From an uncultured Oscillospiraceae bacterium (GTDB lineage: Bacteria > Bacillota > Clostridia > Oscillospirales > Oscillospiraceae): 64,000 nt of DNA. A model generated the notes under the pieces. The model had not been told where the DNA came from, searched no databases, and saw only the letters and a program-made list of their open reading frames with translations. This document shows positions 39,289 to 47,705 of this stretch, in pieces. How positions within the stretch are numbered: position 1 is the stretch's first letter; the number at the start of each line of letters is the position of its first letter. The stretch spans positions 62,001 through 126,000 of the forward strand of contig CALXDD010000003.1 in the NCBI GenBank assembly GCA_944386985.1, given 5' to 3'. A program made the position numbers and the translations under genes.

Positions 39289-39969
39289 ATGATTTATCTG
39301 GTAGAGGATGACGGAAATATCCGCAAGCTGGTAGAGTACGCGCTGCGCAAGGAGGGCTTCGAGGTGGAGGGATTTGCCGCGCCGGACGCATTCTGGGCGG
39401 CCATGGAGCGGGAGCAGCCCCAGCTCCTCCTGCTGGATATCATGCTGCCCCAGGAGGACGGATTGTCCATTTTGAAGAAGATCCGGGCAGCCTCCCATAC
39501 GGCAAGGCTGCCGGTGATCCTTCTGACTGCCAAGGGCAGCGAGTACGACAAGGTCACCGGACTTGATCTGGGGGCCGACGACTATGTGTCCAAGCCCTTC
39601 GGCATGATGGAGCTCATGAGCCGGATTCGGGCGGTGCTGCGGCGGACGGAGAGCCCCAAGGAGCCGGAGGAGTACCGCTGGTGCGGCATCTATCTCTGTC
39701 CCGCCAAGCACATTGTCCAGGTGGACGGAGAGGACGTGGCGCTGACTCACAAGGAGTATGAGCTGTTGAGCCTTTTTCTCCGCAGCGGCGGCAACGTGCT
39801 GACCCGGGACGCCCTGCTGGAGACGGTGTGGGGCTACACCTTCGACGGGGAGACCCGGACGGTGGACGTCCATATCCGAAAGCTCCGGCAGAAGTTGGGG
39901 GAGGCCGGCAGCTGCATCGAGACAGTGAAGGGCGTGGGCTACAAGCTGGGGGAGCGGACCCATGTATAG
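39289..39969 (+). CDS. OmpR/PhoB-family response regulator
   Basis: A 226-residue regulator with receiver (MIYLVEDDGNIRKLVEYALR; phospho-Asp in LLLDIMLPQEDGL; Lys in DDYVSKPFG) and winged-helix domain (from about 130; LTHKEYELLSLFLRSGGNVL). The start follows CAGGAGGGTGGGCC; the frame's earlier codons lack a ribosome site. The stop overlaps the partner kinase by 8 bases. It resembles PhoB/PhoP-type regulators; no phosphate genes are nearby, so the signal is unproven. Confidence 0.85.
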   Translation: MIYLVEDDGNIRKLVEYALRKEGFEVEGFAAPDAFWAAMEREQPQLLLLDIMLPQEDGLSILKKIRAASHTARLPVILLTAKGSEYDKVTGLDLGADDYVSKPFGMMELMSRIRAVLRRTESPKEPEEYRWCGIYLCPAKHIVQVDGEDVALTHKEYELLSLFLRSGGNVLTRDALLETVWGYTFDGETRTVDVHIRKLRQKLGEAGSCIETVKGVGYKLGERTHV

Positions 39970-41659
39970 GCGGATTTTCCGCTCCATCTGTCTGGTGGCC
40001 CTGTCGGCTGTGCTTGTGGCGGCGGCCTTGATTCTGGGGGTGGTGTACCGCCATCTGAAGGACCAGTCCATTCAGAACCTCACGGAGGAGACCCGGGCGG
40101 TGGCGCGGGAACTGGAGAACTGGAACGAGGGGGACCCCGCCCCGGTGCTGCTGAGCAGCGGCAGCCGCCTGACCATCATCGCCCCGGACGGAACGGTACT
40201 CTTTGACAGCCAGCGCCCAGCGGAGGAGATGGGCAACCACGGCGACCGGGAGGAGGTGCGCCAGGCCCTGGTCACCGGGTCCGGCAGCGCTGAACGGACC
40301 TCCGCTACCACGGGGATGGGTACCTACTACTATGCGGTGCAGCTGTCAAGCGGCAACATACTGCGGATGTCTGTCACCTATCTCAATGTGGCGGCGCTGC
40401 TGGGCAGCGTGCTGGGGCCGACGGTGGCCATCGCCATCGCGGCGGTGGGCCTCTCGGCCATGCTGGCCATGGGCCTTTCCCGGGCCATTGTGGAGCCATT
40501 GAACAATTTGGATTTGGACCACCCCACAGGCAAGGGGGTCTATGAGGAGCTGCAGCCCCTTCTGCAGCGCCTGGTGCGCCAGCGGCGGACCATCAGCGAG
40601 CAGTTGGTCCAGGCCAACCAACAGAAGGAGGAGTTCCGGCTCATTACGGAGAACATGAGCGAGGGCTTTCTGGTGGTGGACAGCGCTACCCGCCTTTTGA
40701 CCTATAACGGGGCGGCGCTGCAGATGCTGGGTCTGCCCATGCCCCGGCCGGGGGACAGCGTGCTGGATCTCAACCGCACGGAGGATTTTCGACAGATGGT
40801 GGAGCGGGCCCTCGCCGGAGAGCACAGCAGCTGTACCATCCAGGATGACAGCCGCAGCTACCAGATGATGGCCAACCCCGCCACCCAGGGGGACAGCGTC
40901 ATCGGCGCGGTGATTGTGATCCTGGATGTGACGGAGCAGACCGAGCGGGAGCGGCTGCGGCGGGAGTTTACCGCCAACGTGTCCCACGAGCTGAAGACGC
41001 CTCTCACCTCCATTTCCGGTTTTGCTGAGTTGATGAAGAGCGGTACGGTGGCGGCAGCGGATGTGGTGGACTTCTCCACCACCATCTACGACGAGGCCCA
41101 GCGGCTTATTGTGCTGGTCAACGATATCATCAAGCTTTCGGAGCTGGACGAGGGGGAGCAGCGCTACGAGTGGGAAGACGTGGATCTGTACGGTCTCTCC
41201 GCCGAAATTCTGCACCGGCTGGCGCCGGCGGCGGAGCGGAACAGTGTGACGCTGCGGCTCACCGGCGGCTCCGCCTGCGCCAGGGGCGTACCCAAGATTC
41301 TGGACGAGATGATTTACAACCTCTGTGATAACGCCATCAAATACAACAAGCAGGGGGGCAGTGTGGAGGTCAGCGTGCTGCGTACTGTCTCCGGCGTGCG
41401 CCTGACGGTGCGGGATACCGGCATCGGCATCCCACTCGCTCACCAGAGCCGGGTGTTTGAGCGGTTTTACCGGGTGGACAAGAGCCACTCCAAAGAGATC
41501 GGCGGCACCGGCCTTGGCCTGTCTATCGTCAAGCACGGGGCTATGTACCATGGGGCGGAGCTGTCCCTGGAGAGTGCCGTGGATCGGGGCACCACAGTGA
41601 CGCTGTATTTCCGCAGCAAGCCCCGGGATTTTCTGGCAGCAAAGGAGCGCGAGATATGA
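39962..41659 (+). CDS. PhoR-like sensor histidine kinase with PAS domain
   Basis: A 565-residue kinase with two membrane helices (about 8-28 and 150-175) around an extracytoplasmic sensor domain of about 120 residues. A PAS domain follows (about 225-330). The HisKA box is ANVSHELKTPLTSISGFAEL, and the ATPase has NLCDNAIKYN and TGLGLSIVKHGA. This domain order is typical of Gram-positive PhoR. It pairs with the overlapping regulator gene, and its own stop overlaps the aldo-keto reductase start by 4 bases, an unexpected operon partner. Confidence 0.87.
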   Translation: MYRRIFRSICLVALSAVLVAAALILGVVYRHLKDQSIQNLTEETRAVARELENWNEGDPAPVLLSSGSRLTIIAPDGTVLFDSQRPAEEMGNHGDREEVRQALVTGSGSAERTSATTGMGTYYYAVQLSSGNILRMSVTYLNVAALLGSVLGPTVAIAIAAVGLSAMLAMGLSRAIVEPLNNLDLDHPTGKGVYEELQPLLQRLVRQRRTISEQLVQANQQKEEFRLITENMSEGFLVVDSATRLLTYNGAALQMLGLPMPRPGDSVLDLNRTEDFRQMVERALAGEHSSCTIQDDSRSYQMMANPATQGDSVIGAVIVILDVTEQTERERLRREFTANVSHELKTPLTSISGFAELMKSGTVAAADVVDFSTTIYDEAQRLIVLVNDIIKLSELDEGEQRYEWEDVDLYGLSAEILHRLAPAAERNSVTLRLTGGSACARGVPKILDEMIYNLCDNAIKYNKQGGSVEVSVLRTVSGVRLTVRDTGIGIPLAHQSRVFERFYRVDKSHSKEIGGTGLGLSIVKHGAMYHGAELSLESAVDRGTTVTLYFRSKPRDFLAAKEREI

Positions 41660-42483
41660 AGGAGTGGACTCTTTCCAACGGACTCTCTCTGCCGGCAGTG
41701 GGCTTTGGCACCTACAAGGCTGCCGGGGAGGAGGCGGTAGACGCTGCATTTGAGTCGGGATACCGCTATTTTGACACCGCCGCCTTTTACGGCAACGAGG
41801 AGGCGGTGGGCCGGGCGCTGACCAGGCAGCCCCGGGAGCAGTGGCAGGTGGCCACCAAGATCTGGAAAACGGAGTTGGGCTACGACAAGGCCTGGGCCTC
41901 CTTTGAGGGGAGTCTCCGGCGGCTGGGGACAGAGTATGTGGATGTACTGCTGATTCACTGGCCCAAAGCCGCCCCCAACGATCCGGACTGGCAGCGGCTG
42001 GACCGGGAGACCTGGCGGGCCATGGAGGAGATGCAGGCCCAGGGCCTTGCGAGGACCATCGGGGTCAGCAACTTCCTGCCTCACCACCTGGAGAATCTGA
42101 GGGTGACGGCCAATGTCCCGCCAGCCATTGACCAGATCGAGTTTCACCCCGGCTATCTCCAGGAGGAGACGCTGGACTATTGCCGGGCTCACGGTATTCA
42201 GGTCCAGGCATGGAGTCCTCTGGGGCGGATGCGGATGATGGGCCACCCGCTGCTGGTGGAGCTGGCGGAGAAGTACGGGGTTTTCCCGGCACAGATCTGT
42301 CTGCGCTTTGCCCTGGAGATGGGGGTGATGCCCCTGCCCAAGTCCTCCGATCCCAGACGGATGGCGGAGAACCTGGCGCTGTCCTCCTTCTCTTTGGAGC
42401 CTGTTGATGTGGAGCGGATCAGAGGAATGGAGGAGGCCGGCTGGTCCGGGGAACATCCGGACCGGGAGCGGGTCATGCTCTGA
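41656..42483 (+). CDS. Aldo-keto reductase
   Basis: A 275-residue NAD(P)H-dependent TIM-barrel reductase of the AKR5-like group. Catalytic tetrad: Asp and Tyr in YFDTAAFYGNE, Lys in ATKIWKTE, His in LLIHWP. The cofactor site is near LPKSSDPRRMAENL. It acts on small carbonyl compounds; the true substrate cannot be read. It is translationally coupled to the PhoR-like kinase gene and followed by a terminator. Confidence 0.88.
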   Translation: MKEWTLSNGLSLPAVGFGTYKAAGEEAVDAAFESGYRYFDTAAFYGNEEAVGRALTRQPREQWQVATKIWKTELGYDKAWASFEGSLRRLGTEYVDVLLIHWPKAAPNDPDWQRLDRETWRAMEEMQAQGLARTIGVSNFLPHHLENLRVTANVPPAIDQIEFHPGYLQEETLDYCRAHGIQVQAWSPLGRMRMMGHPLLVELAEKYGVFPAQICLRFALEMGVMPLPKSSDPRRMAENLALSSFSLEPVDVERIRGMEEAGWSGEHPDRERVML

Positions 42484-42505
42484 GCACCTTTTATTGAAAG
42501 AAAAT

Positions 42506-42547
42506 AAAGCGCCATATTTCCGGCTATCGACGGAAATATGGCGCTTT
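42506..42547 (+). terminator. Terminator after the aldo-keto reductase gene
   Basis: A perfect 17-bp stem (42506-42522 with 42531-42547), 8-base loop, beginning with AAA and ending with TTT. Confidence 0.75.
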
Positions 42548-42697
42548 GCTTTATAAACGGTACAAACCATAGCGGCTTTTTTATGGAAACATGACTGGAA
42601 AACCTTGTGTGTTCGTGGTAAAATAAAAAATTGAGCAGAATATATTGGGCCATATCGCCGGCTGCCTGCCGGCGGAGAACATAAGGAGGAACATGCT

Positions 42698-43210
42698 ATG
42701 CCTGCTGGTGAACGACGGCAGATAGAGGAACAACAGACGGAGCCGGAAGGACGACGAATGGATTGGAGAGAGGCGGAGGACCGGCTTCGACGGCGACGGA
42801 ACAGAGGGCGGCGGCTGGCTGCGGCGGCGGCACTGGTGGTGGGCGGCGCGGCGCTGCTGTTCTGGCCGGTGCGCTGGGGCGGCCATATCTATGCGGTGCT
42901 GCTGGGACTGGCGCTGCTGCTGGCGGCGTCACTGCTGGCGGGACGGATGACCGAGGACGGCGGCACTCTGGACGAGGAGGTCCGCCGGGAGCTTGCGGTG
43001 CGCCGGCAGCAATTTCGGCGCCTGGGGGACTGGCTGGTGGGCATCGGCGTGGTGCTGCTGGTCAACGGCCTTTTGATGCTGACCCTCATGCGGGAGGACG
43101 GCACCCAGTGGGCGCTTGTACTGGGGATGATCCAGGCGGGACTCGGCTGCTTTCTGTGCCTTGAAATGTGGACTACCGTCCGGGCCTATCGCTGGATGCT
43201 GCGGGACTGA
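42698..43210 (+). CDS. Hypothetical four-helix membrane protein
   Basis: A 170-residue protein. The basic, Arg-rich N-terminal region (1-38) is cytosolic. Hydrophobic segments lie at about 39-57, 62-80, 112-130 and 138-155. A polar linker between helices 2 and 3 (GGTLDEEVRRELAVRRQQFR) suggests two hairpins. No family recognised. ATAAGGAGGAACATGCT precedes the start. It stands alone, converging on the SLH gene. Confidence 0.65.
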   Translation: MPAGERRQIEEQQTEPEGRRMDWREAEDRLRRRRNRGRRLAAAAALVVGGAALLFWPVRWGGHIYAVLLGLALLLAASLLAGRMTEDGGTLDEEVRRELAVRRQQFRRLGDWLVGIGVVLLVNGLLMLTLMREDGTQWALVLGMIQAGLGCFLCLEMWTTVRAYRWMLRD

Positions 43211-43214
43211 GAAT

Positions 43215-43247
43215 AAAAAGCGGATCTGGTTTCCAGATCCGCTTTTT
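43215..43247. terminator. Bidirectional terminator
   Basis: A perfect 15-bp stem (43215-43229 with 43233-43247), flanked by A5 and T5, between convergent genes. Confidence 0.85.
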
Positions 43248-43268
43248 CTTTTAAGAAAGTATACGTTC

Positions 43269-44969
43269 TCAGCCCGCCTTCTGGTCCAGTACCGCCTGCC
43301 ACACATTGTAGTGGAGACCTTCCTCCTCATAGGTGGGGATGCTGCCCACATACCAGAGGGAGACGCCGTCGATGCCGAACATGCGTGCCAGCCGGATCTT
43401 CTCGGTGACGGACCGGGCGTCCTCATACCAGATGGTGTAGCGGGTACCGTCCTCGATGGAATAGGTGACGTAGGGGACCTTGTCCATATCGTCCCAGCCT
43501 ATCACCGCCGACTGCTGCTGCAGCCTCTTTACCAGAGTAGAGGGAGAGGGGGCGAAACGGTCGGTGCTGGCAATTTTGCCATCCTCGTCTACCTGATACC
43601 CGGAGGAGTCAATGGAGACAGCGAGGGCCGCCTTGCTCAAATCCTGAAGACCGGTGTCCGGGTCGGTGAGAGCCACCAGGGCGCCGTACACGTCGGTGAG
43701 ACCGGCGGAGGGGTTGGAATTGTCCAGAGCATCACGGCCCACATAGTAGTCAGGGATGGTGAAGTCATAGTCGTGGGCCATGAGGATCACCTTGTCCGCA
43801 ACTTCTCCGATGGCCCGATAGTCATAGCCGTCGTACCAGGTGTCGTCGGAGACGCAGACATAGAGAACCTGATCGTTCTTCATCATGCTCCGCAGCTGCT
43901 GGAGGAAGTCTACAAAGGCATCCTTTATGCCGTCCCGGTCTCTGAGTCCCTCGAAGTCGATGGTGACACCGGCATAATCCACAGCCCCCTGGGCAATGGC
44001 CTGGGCGGCCTGGGTGCGGCGCTCTTCTGTGGACAAAGCGGCGGCCAGGTCGTTGGTCTCGGTGCCGTCAGACAAGGTCAGAGAGTCGTAGGTGGAGGTA
44101 AAGAAGCTGAGATTGCAGGGAGTACCGTGTTCGGCAAAGTAGCCGGTGGCCAGCTCAAAACCATCGGGAACGGCCCAGCTGTTGTCCCCGGTCCTCTCTG
44201 TCAGCAGATAGGGAACACCGTCCTTCCCCACCTCCAGCCGGGACCAGCCGACAGATACCGCGTCCATTCCGGCGGTCAGGTCGATCTTGCTGTAGGAGGA
44301 CAGGGCGTAGAAGCCGTGAATCCAGTCGAGAGAACTGGTGAAGCGCTGGTAAGTCCGTACCAGCAGGGCCGCGGCCTGCTCCCGGGTGGCGGTGCCGTCG
44401 GGACGGAAGGTGCCGTTCCCGTTGCCCTGGAGAATGCCCAGGGTATATGCTACCAGGATATACCCGGCGTCAGCGTCGGAGTAGGACACGTCCGTGAAAG
44501 GATTCTTCTCCTGCTTTTCCACAGCGGCCTTTGCGAGGGACTGATACCCCAGGCCCCGGACCATCATCTCCGCCATCTCCCCCCGGGTGATGGGAGCGGT
44601 GGGGCGGAAGGTACCGCCGGCATCCACAGCACCATGGGTAAGAAGGGCCTCAATATAGGGGATGTAGAACTCATTGGTGCAGTCGGAGAAGGAGGAGGTG
44701 GTGACGTCCGCCGGTTCCCAGGAGAAGAAGCGGCACAGAGCCACGGCAAACTCCGACCGGGTCAGACTCTTCCCAAGTCCAAAGGTGCCGTCGGGATAGC
44801 CGGTAAAGAGACCGGCGGCGGTGGCCTGCTGGATCTCCCCGTAGGCCCAGTGGCCGGAGGGAACGTCGGAGTAGATGCCGTCGGCCATGGCGCCGGGGGC
44901 CAGACTGGCGCTCAGCGCCAGCGTCAAACAAAGGGCAATTAAAATCGAGGCAAATGAGCGGCGGGTCAT
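43269..44969 (-). CDS. SLH-domain GH18-like cell-surface hydrolase
   Basis: A 566-residue secreted protein. A signal peptide (to about residue 29, APGAMA) is followed by three S-layer homology repeats (about 35-200; YPDGTFGLGKSLTR, FRPTAPITRGEMAEMMVRGL, FRPDGTATREQAAALLV) that attach to wall polymers. The C-terminal 350 residues are GH18-like: VTIDFEGL matches the DxxDxDxE end with the catalytic Glu, and ILMAHDYDF and GVSLWYVG are barrel strands. Related proteins (YaaH, YdhD, SleL) cut spore or wall peptidoglycan. ATG at 44969 is my choice; a GTG 9 bases earlier, 6 bases after GGAGG, is equally possible. Confidence 0.82.
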   Translation of the reverse strand: MTRRSFASILIALCLTLALSASLAPGAMADGIYSDVPSGHWAYGEIQQATAAGLFTGYPDGTFGLGKSLTRSEFAVALCRFFSWEPADVTTSSFSDCTNEFYIPYIEALLTHGAVDAGGTFRPTAPITRGEMAEMMVRGLGYQSLAKAAVEKQEKNPFTDVSYSDADAGYILVAYTLGILQGNGNGTFRPDGTATREQAAALLVRTYQRFTSSLDWIHGFYALSSYSKIDLTAGMDAVSVGWSRLEVGKDGVPYLLTERTGDNSWAVPDGFELATGYFAEHGTPCNLSFFTSTYDSLTLSDGTETNDLAAALSTEERRTQAAQAIAQGAVDYAGVTIDFEGLRDRDGIKDAFVDFLQQLRSMMKNDQVLYVCVSDDTWYDGYDYRAIGEVADKVILMAHDYDFTIPDYYVGRDALDNSNPSAGLTDVYGALVALTDPDTGLQDLSKAALAVSIDSSGYQVDEDGKIASTDRFAPSPSTLVKRLQQQSAVIGWDDMDKVPYVTYSIEDGTRYTIWYEDARSVTEKIRLARMFGIDGVSLWYVGSIPTYEEEGLHYNVWQAVLDQKAG

Positions 44970-45097
44970 GAAAAACACCCCTTTCCTCCACAGGAAAATG
45001 ATTACTTTTACTATACTCCAGGGAGAAAATTATGTCAACAATTGGGCGGCGAAAACGGACAGCCGTCGGAAAAACAGAACAGCAAAATCAAGAAAAG

Positions 45098-45138
45098 CAT
45101 GAGGGAGCCTGCCGGCACATCCGGCAGGCTCCCTCATG
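45098..45138 (-). terminator. Terminator of the PfkB kinase gene
   Basis: A perfect 18-bp stem (45098-45115 with 45121-45138), 5-base loop; on the minus strand it is followed by CTTTTC. It begins only a few bases after the kinase stop. Confidence 0.7.
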
Positions 45139-45143
45139 GTTGT

Positions 45144-46106
45144 TCAGACATTCCGTCCCAGCGCGGCCAGAAGATCCGCCTCAGGGACGATGGCAGGGAT
45201 GCCGCCGCGCTTCTCCGTGGAGAGGCTGGAGGCCATGGAGGCAAAGGCGGCGATGTCCGCCAGCTCCGCCTCCGTCAACTCCTCCGGCGCTTTCCCCAGC
45301 TTCAAAAGACGGCTGACGGCGCTGCCGCCGAAGATATCCCCTGCGCCGGTAGTGTCGATGGTGTTGGTGGGGGGACAGGGGGCATGGACGGCAGCCTTGG
45401 CGTTGGCTATGTAGCAGCCCTTGGGGCCGAGAGTCACCATGGCCAGCTTCACGTCAAACTCCTCCAGCAGGCGGCGGGCGCCCTCCTCCTCGCCGCAGCC
45501 CCAGAGGAACTCCACCTCATTGTCGCTGATCTTTACCACATCCGCCTGGTGAAGGCCCCATAGGATCTGCTCTTTTGCCTCCTCCTCGCTGTTCCACAAA
45601 GGGGGGCGGAGGTTGGGATCAAAGGTGATGAGCTTGCCCCGCTCCTTGGCGTAGGCCACCGCCTTTTGGGTGGCGGTGCGTACCGGTTCCCCGGTGAGAC
45701 TGAGGGTTCCGAAGTGGAAGGCACGGCTCTCGTCAATCAGGGACAGATCCAGCTCTTCCCAGGTCAGGCAGGTGTCCGCCCCGGGCTTTCGGGCAAAGCT
45801 GAAGGACCGGTCTCCCTCCGGGGAGAAGGTGACAAAAGCCAGGGTGGTGAAAACAGACGGGTCCACCACGATGCCGCGGGTCTCAATGCCGGCATCAGTG
45901 AGGGTACGGAGCAGCAGATGGCCGAAGGCGTCGTCACCGACTTTGCCTAAAAAAGCGGTGCGCTGTCCGTAGGCGGTGAGAGCGGCCAGAAAGTTTCCCG
46001 GCGCGCCGCCGGGGTTGGCCTCCATGACAGGATATCCGGCGTCGTTGCTGCCCTTGGTGGCAAAGTCAATGAGCAGCTCGCCGATGGCGGTGATATCGTA
46101 AGGCAT
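45144..46106 (-). CDS. PfkB-family carbohydrate kinase (fructokinase-like)
   Basis: A 320-residue ribokinase-fold sugar kinase. The N-terminal substrate motif is ANPGGAPGNFLAAL, the PfkB-1 signature region is FLGKVGDDAFGHLL, and the C-terminal TIDTTGAGDIFGG provides the catalytic Asp and anion hole. The start GIGELLIDF pattern resembles fructokinases, so phosphorylation of fructose at C6 is likely, but other sugars are possible. ATG at 46106 follows AGGAGGGATTTGGG; the open frame upstream lacks a ribosome site. Monocistronic. Confidence 0.85.
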   Translation of the reverse strand: MPYDITAIGELLIDFATKGSNDAGYPVMEANPGGAPGNFLAALTAYGQRTAFLGKVGDDAFGHLLLRTLTDAGIETRGIVVDPSVFTTLAFVTFSPEGDRSFSFARKPGADTCLTWEELDLSLIDESRAFHFGTLSLTGEPVRTATQKAVAYAKERGKLITFDPNLRPPLWNSEEEAKEQILWGLHQADVVKISDNEVEFLWGCGEEEGARRLLEEFDVKLAMVTLGPKGCYIANAKAAVHAPCPPTNTIDTTGAGDIFGGSAVSRLLKLGKAPEELTEAELADIAAFASMASSLSTEKRGGIPAIVPEADLLAALGRNV

Positions 46107-46221
46107 CCCAAATCCCTCCTGTTGAATGTTGTCTCTTATTATAGGAGAAATGGCGGAAAAATGCAACGGAAAAACCGCCTTCCACCGTGGTGGAAAGCGG
46201 CTGAAGTCCTGTAAGCAGCAC

Positions 46222-46662
46222 CTATCGGAGAAGGAGGTAGAGGCGGTGAAACACATGGAGAATGGCCATCATGCACAGCATCCCGCCGGCAATGGCCCCC
46301 GCAAGGAGAAGGGTGTTCATGCCCTGGCTGCTGAAGGCCTCCCACTGGGCGCTGACGGCGTACTGCATGGTGGTATAGAGAGAGCCGCCGGGGATCAGGG
46401 GGATGGAGGCGGACACCAGAAATACCGTAGCGGGGGATTTTTTCACCCGGGCCATAATTTCGGCGTACAGGGTAAGAGCCAGGGAGGAGACAAAGAACCG
46501 GGGGACGTCCCAGGGAGTCAGCAGTCCCGCCAGGAGATAGACGCCCCAGGCCAGAAGGCCGCCCATGGCAGCGGGGAAGAGCCGGTCCCGCCGGACGTTG
46601 AAGAGCAGGGAAAAGCCCAGGGACCCGATAAAGGCGGTTACCAATTGAATTACATATGTCAT
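46222..46662 (-). CDS. Threonine/serine exporter small subunit (ThrE_2/YjjB-like)
   Basis: A 146-residue membrane protein with four helices. The central ATVFLVSASIPLIPGGSLYT loop matches the ThrE_2 (DUF3815) family. It starts 4 bases after the YjjP-like gene and together they make the two halves of a ThrE-type exporter, which moves small amino or organic acids out of the cell. Confidence 0.8.
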   Translation of the reverse strand: MTYVIQLVTAFIGSLGFSLLFNVRRDRLFPAAMGGLLAWGVYLLAGLLTPWDVPRFFVSSLALTLYAEIMARVKKSPATVFLVSASIPLIPGGSLYTTMQYAVSAQWEAFSSQGMNTLLLAGAIAGGMLCMMAILHVFHRLYLLLR

Positions 46663-46666
46663 GGCC

Positions 46667-47446
46667 TCACCCCCCGATCACCGACGCCGCCACGAAGCCG
46701 GCGGCAATGGTCATGGACAGCAGCACCGCCTCTAAAAACCGGAGCAGGCCGGAGATGGTGTCCCCATTGAAAAGGTCCCGCAGGGAGTTGGTGAGCATGA
46801 TGCCGGGAATCAGCAGCATGATGTTGCCGATATTGATTTTTTCCACCGAGTCCCCAAGACCCCACTGGACGGCCAGAAAGGACAGAAGTCCCCCAAAACC
46901 GGAGCAGAGAAGAGCGGCTAAAAAGCTGTTGAGTTCCAGCCACTTGAGTCCCGCGTCCACGCACTTGAGCAGCACGCCGATGATGGCGGAGGCGATGGCG
47001 TCCCGCCAGGAGCCGCCGAAAAAGAGGGTGAAGGAGGCGGAGACCAGAGCCCAGATGGCAAGCTGGGCAGGAAAGCTGTGACTGGGGGTGCTGCGGATGC
47101 GCTCCAGAGCGCTCTCCACTGTGGCCATGGGGGGCAGGCGTTCCGCAATGAGGCGGGACAGCTCATTCAGCCGTTCCAGCCGCCTCAGGTCAAACTGCAG
47201 TCCGGAGATCCGCCGTGTTTGTGTGACGGTGCCGAAGGCCTTGCCGGAGATGGTGACCACAATGGAGGAGGTGATGGTGAACACGTCCACCCGCTCCGCA
47301 CCATAGGCAAGGCAGACCCGGCGGATGCTGTCCTCCACCCGGCTGACCTCCGCGCCGGAGCGGAGCATCTGCTCCCCGATGGACAGAGCGTTGCTGAGAT
47401 ATTCATTGGCATAGTCCACTGCCTGCTGATCGGGATGGGGACACAT
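46667..47446 (-). CDS. Threonine/serine exporter large subunit (ThrE/YjjP-like)
   Basis: A 259-residue protein. The soluble N-terminal half contains EMLRSGAEVSRVEDS-like text (here QMLRSGAEVSRVEDSIRRV), the ThrE/DUF1212 signature. It is followed by five hydrophobic segments, including NIMLLIPGIMLTNSLRDLFN, which parallels the IPGG loop of the small subunit. ATG at 47446 is 7 bases after GGAGG; an ATG 6 bases earlier is too close to it. Confidence 0.82.
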   Translation of the reverse strand: MCPHPDQQAVDYANEYLSNALSIGEQMLRSGAEVSRVEDSIRRVCLAYGAERVDVFTITSSIVVTISGKAFGTVTQTRRISGLQFDLRRLERLNELSRLIAERLPPMATVESALERIRSTPSHSFPAQLAIWALVSASFTLFFGGSWRDAIASAIIGVLLKCVDAGLKWLELNSFLAALLCSGFGGLLSFLAVQWGLGDSVEKINIGNIMLLIPGIMLTNSLRDLFNGDTISGLLRFLEAVLLSMTIAAGFVAASVIGG

Positions 47447-47705
47447 GGCCATACCTCCTATGGATAAGCTTGGGAAGAATCCCGAGAGAGTATAGCACAG
47501 ATCCCGGCCTTTCTGCAACCGCTTTTGTTGGAAAAAACAGGGAAAATATGGGGAAATTTCCGAAAAGTTTTGTCTGGCGGTACAAAATAAAGATCTGTTC
47601 TCCGGAGGGGGACGGGAAAATTTGGAGAGCGGACGGGATTTCTCTTGCATTTTCAGAAAAATGGTGTAGGATATAGTGCAGAAAATAATGAAATGAGGCG
47701 TATTC

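Noticed and set aside
42692-42697. Alternative ATG 6 bases earlier for the four-helix membrane protein
   Set aside because: It would be only 3 bases from GGAGG; the ATG at 42698 has proper spacing and keeps the long frame.
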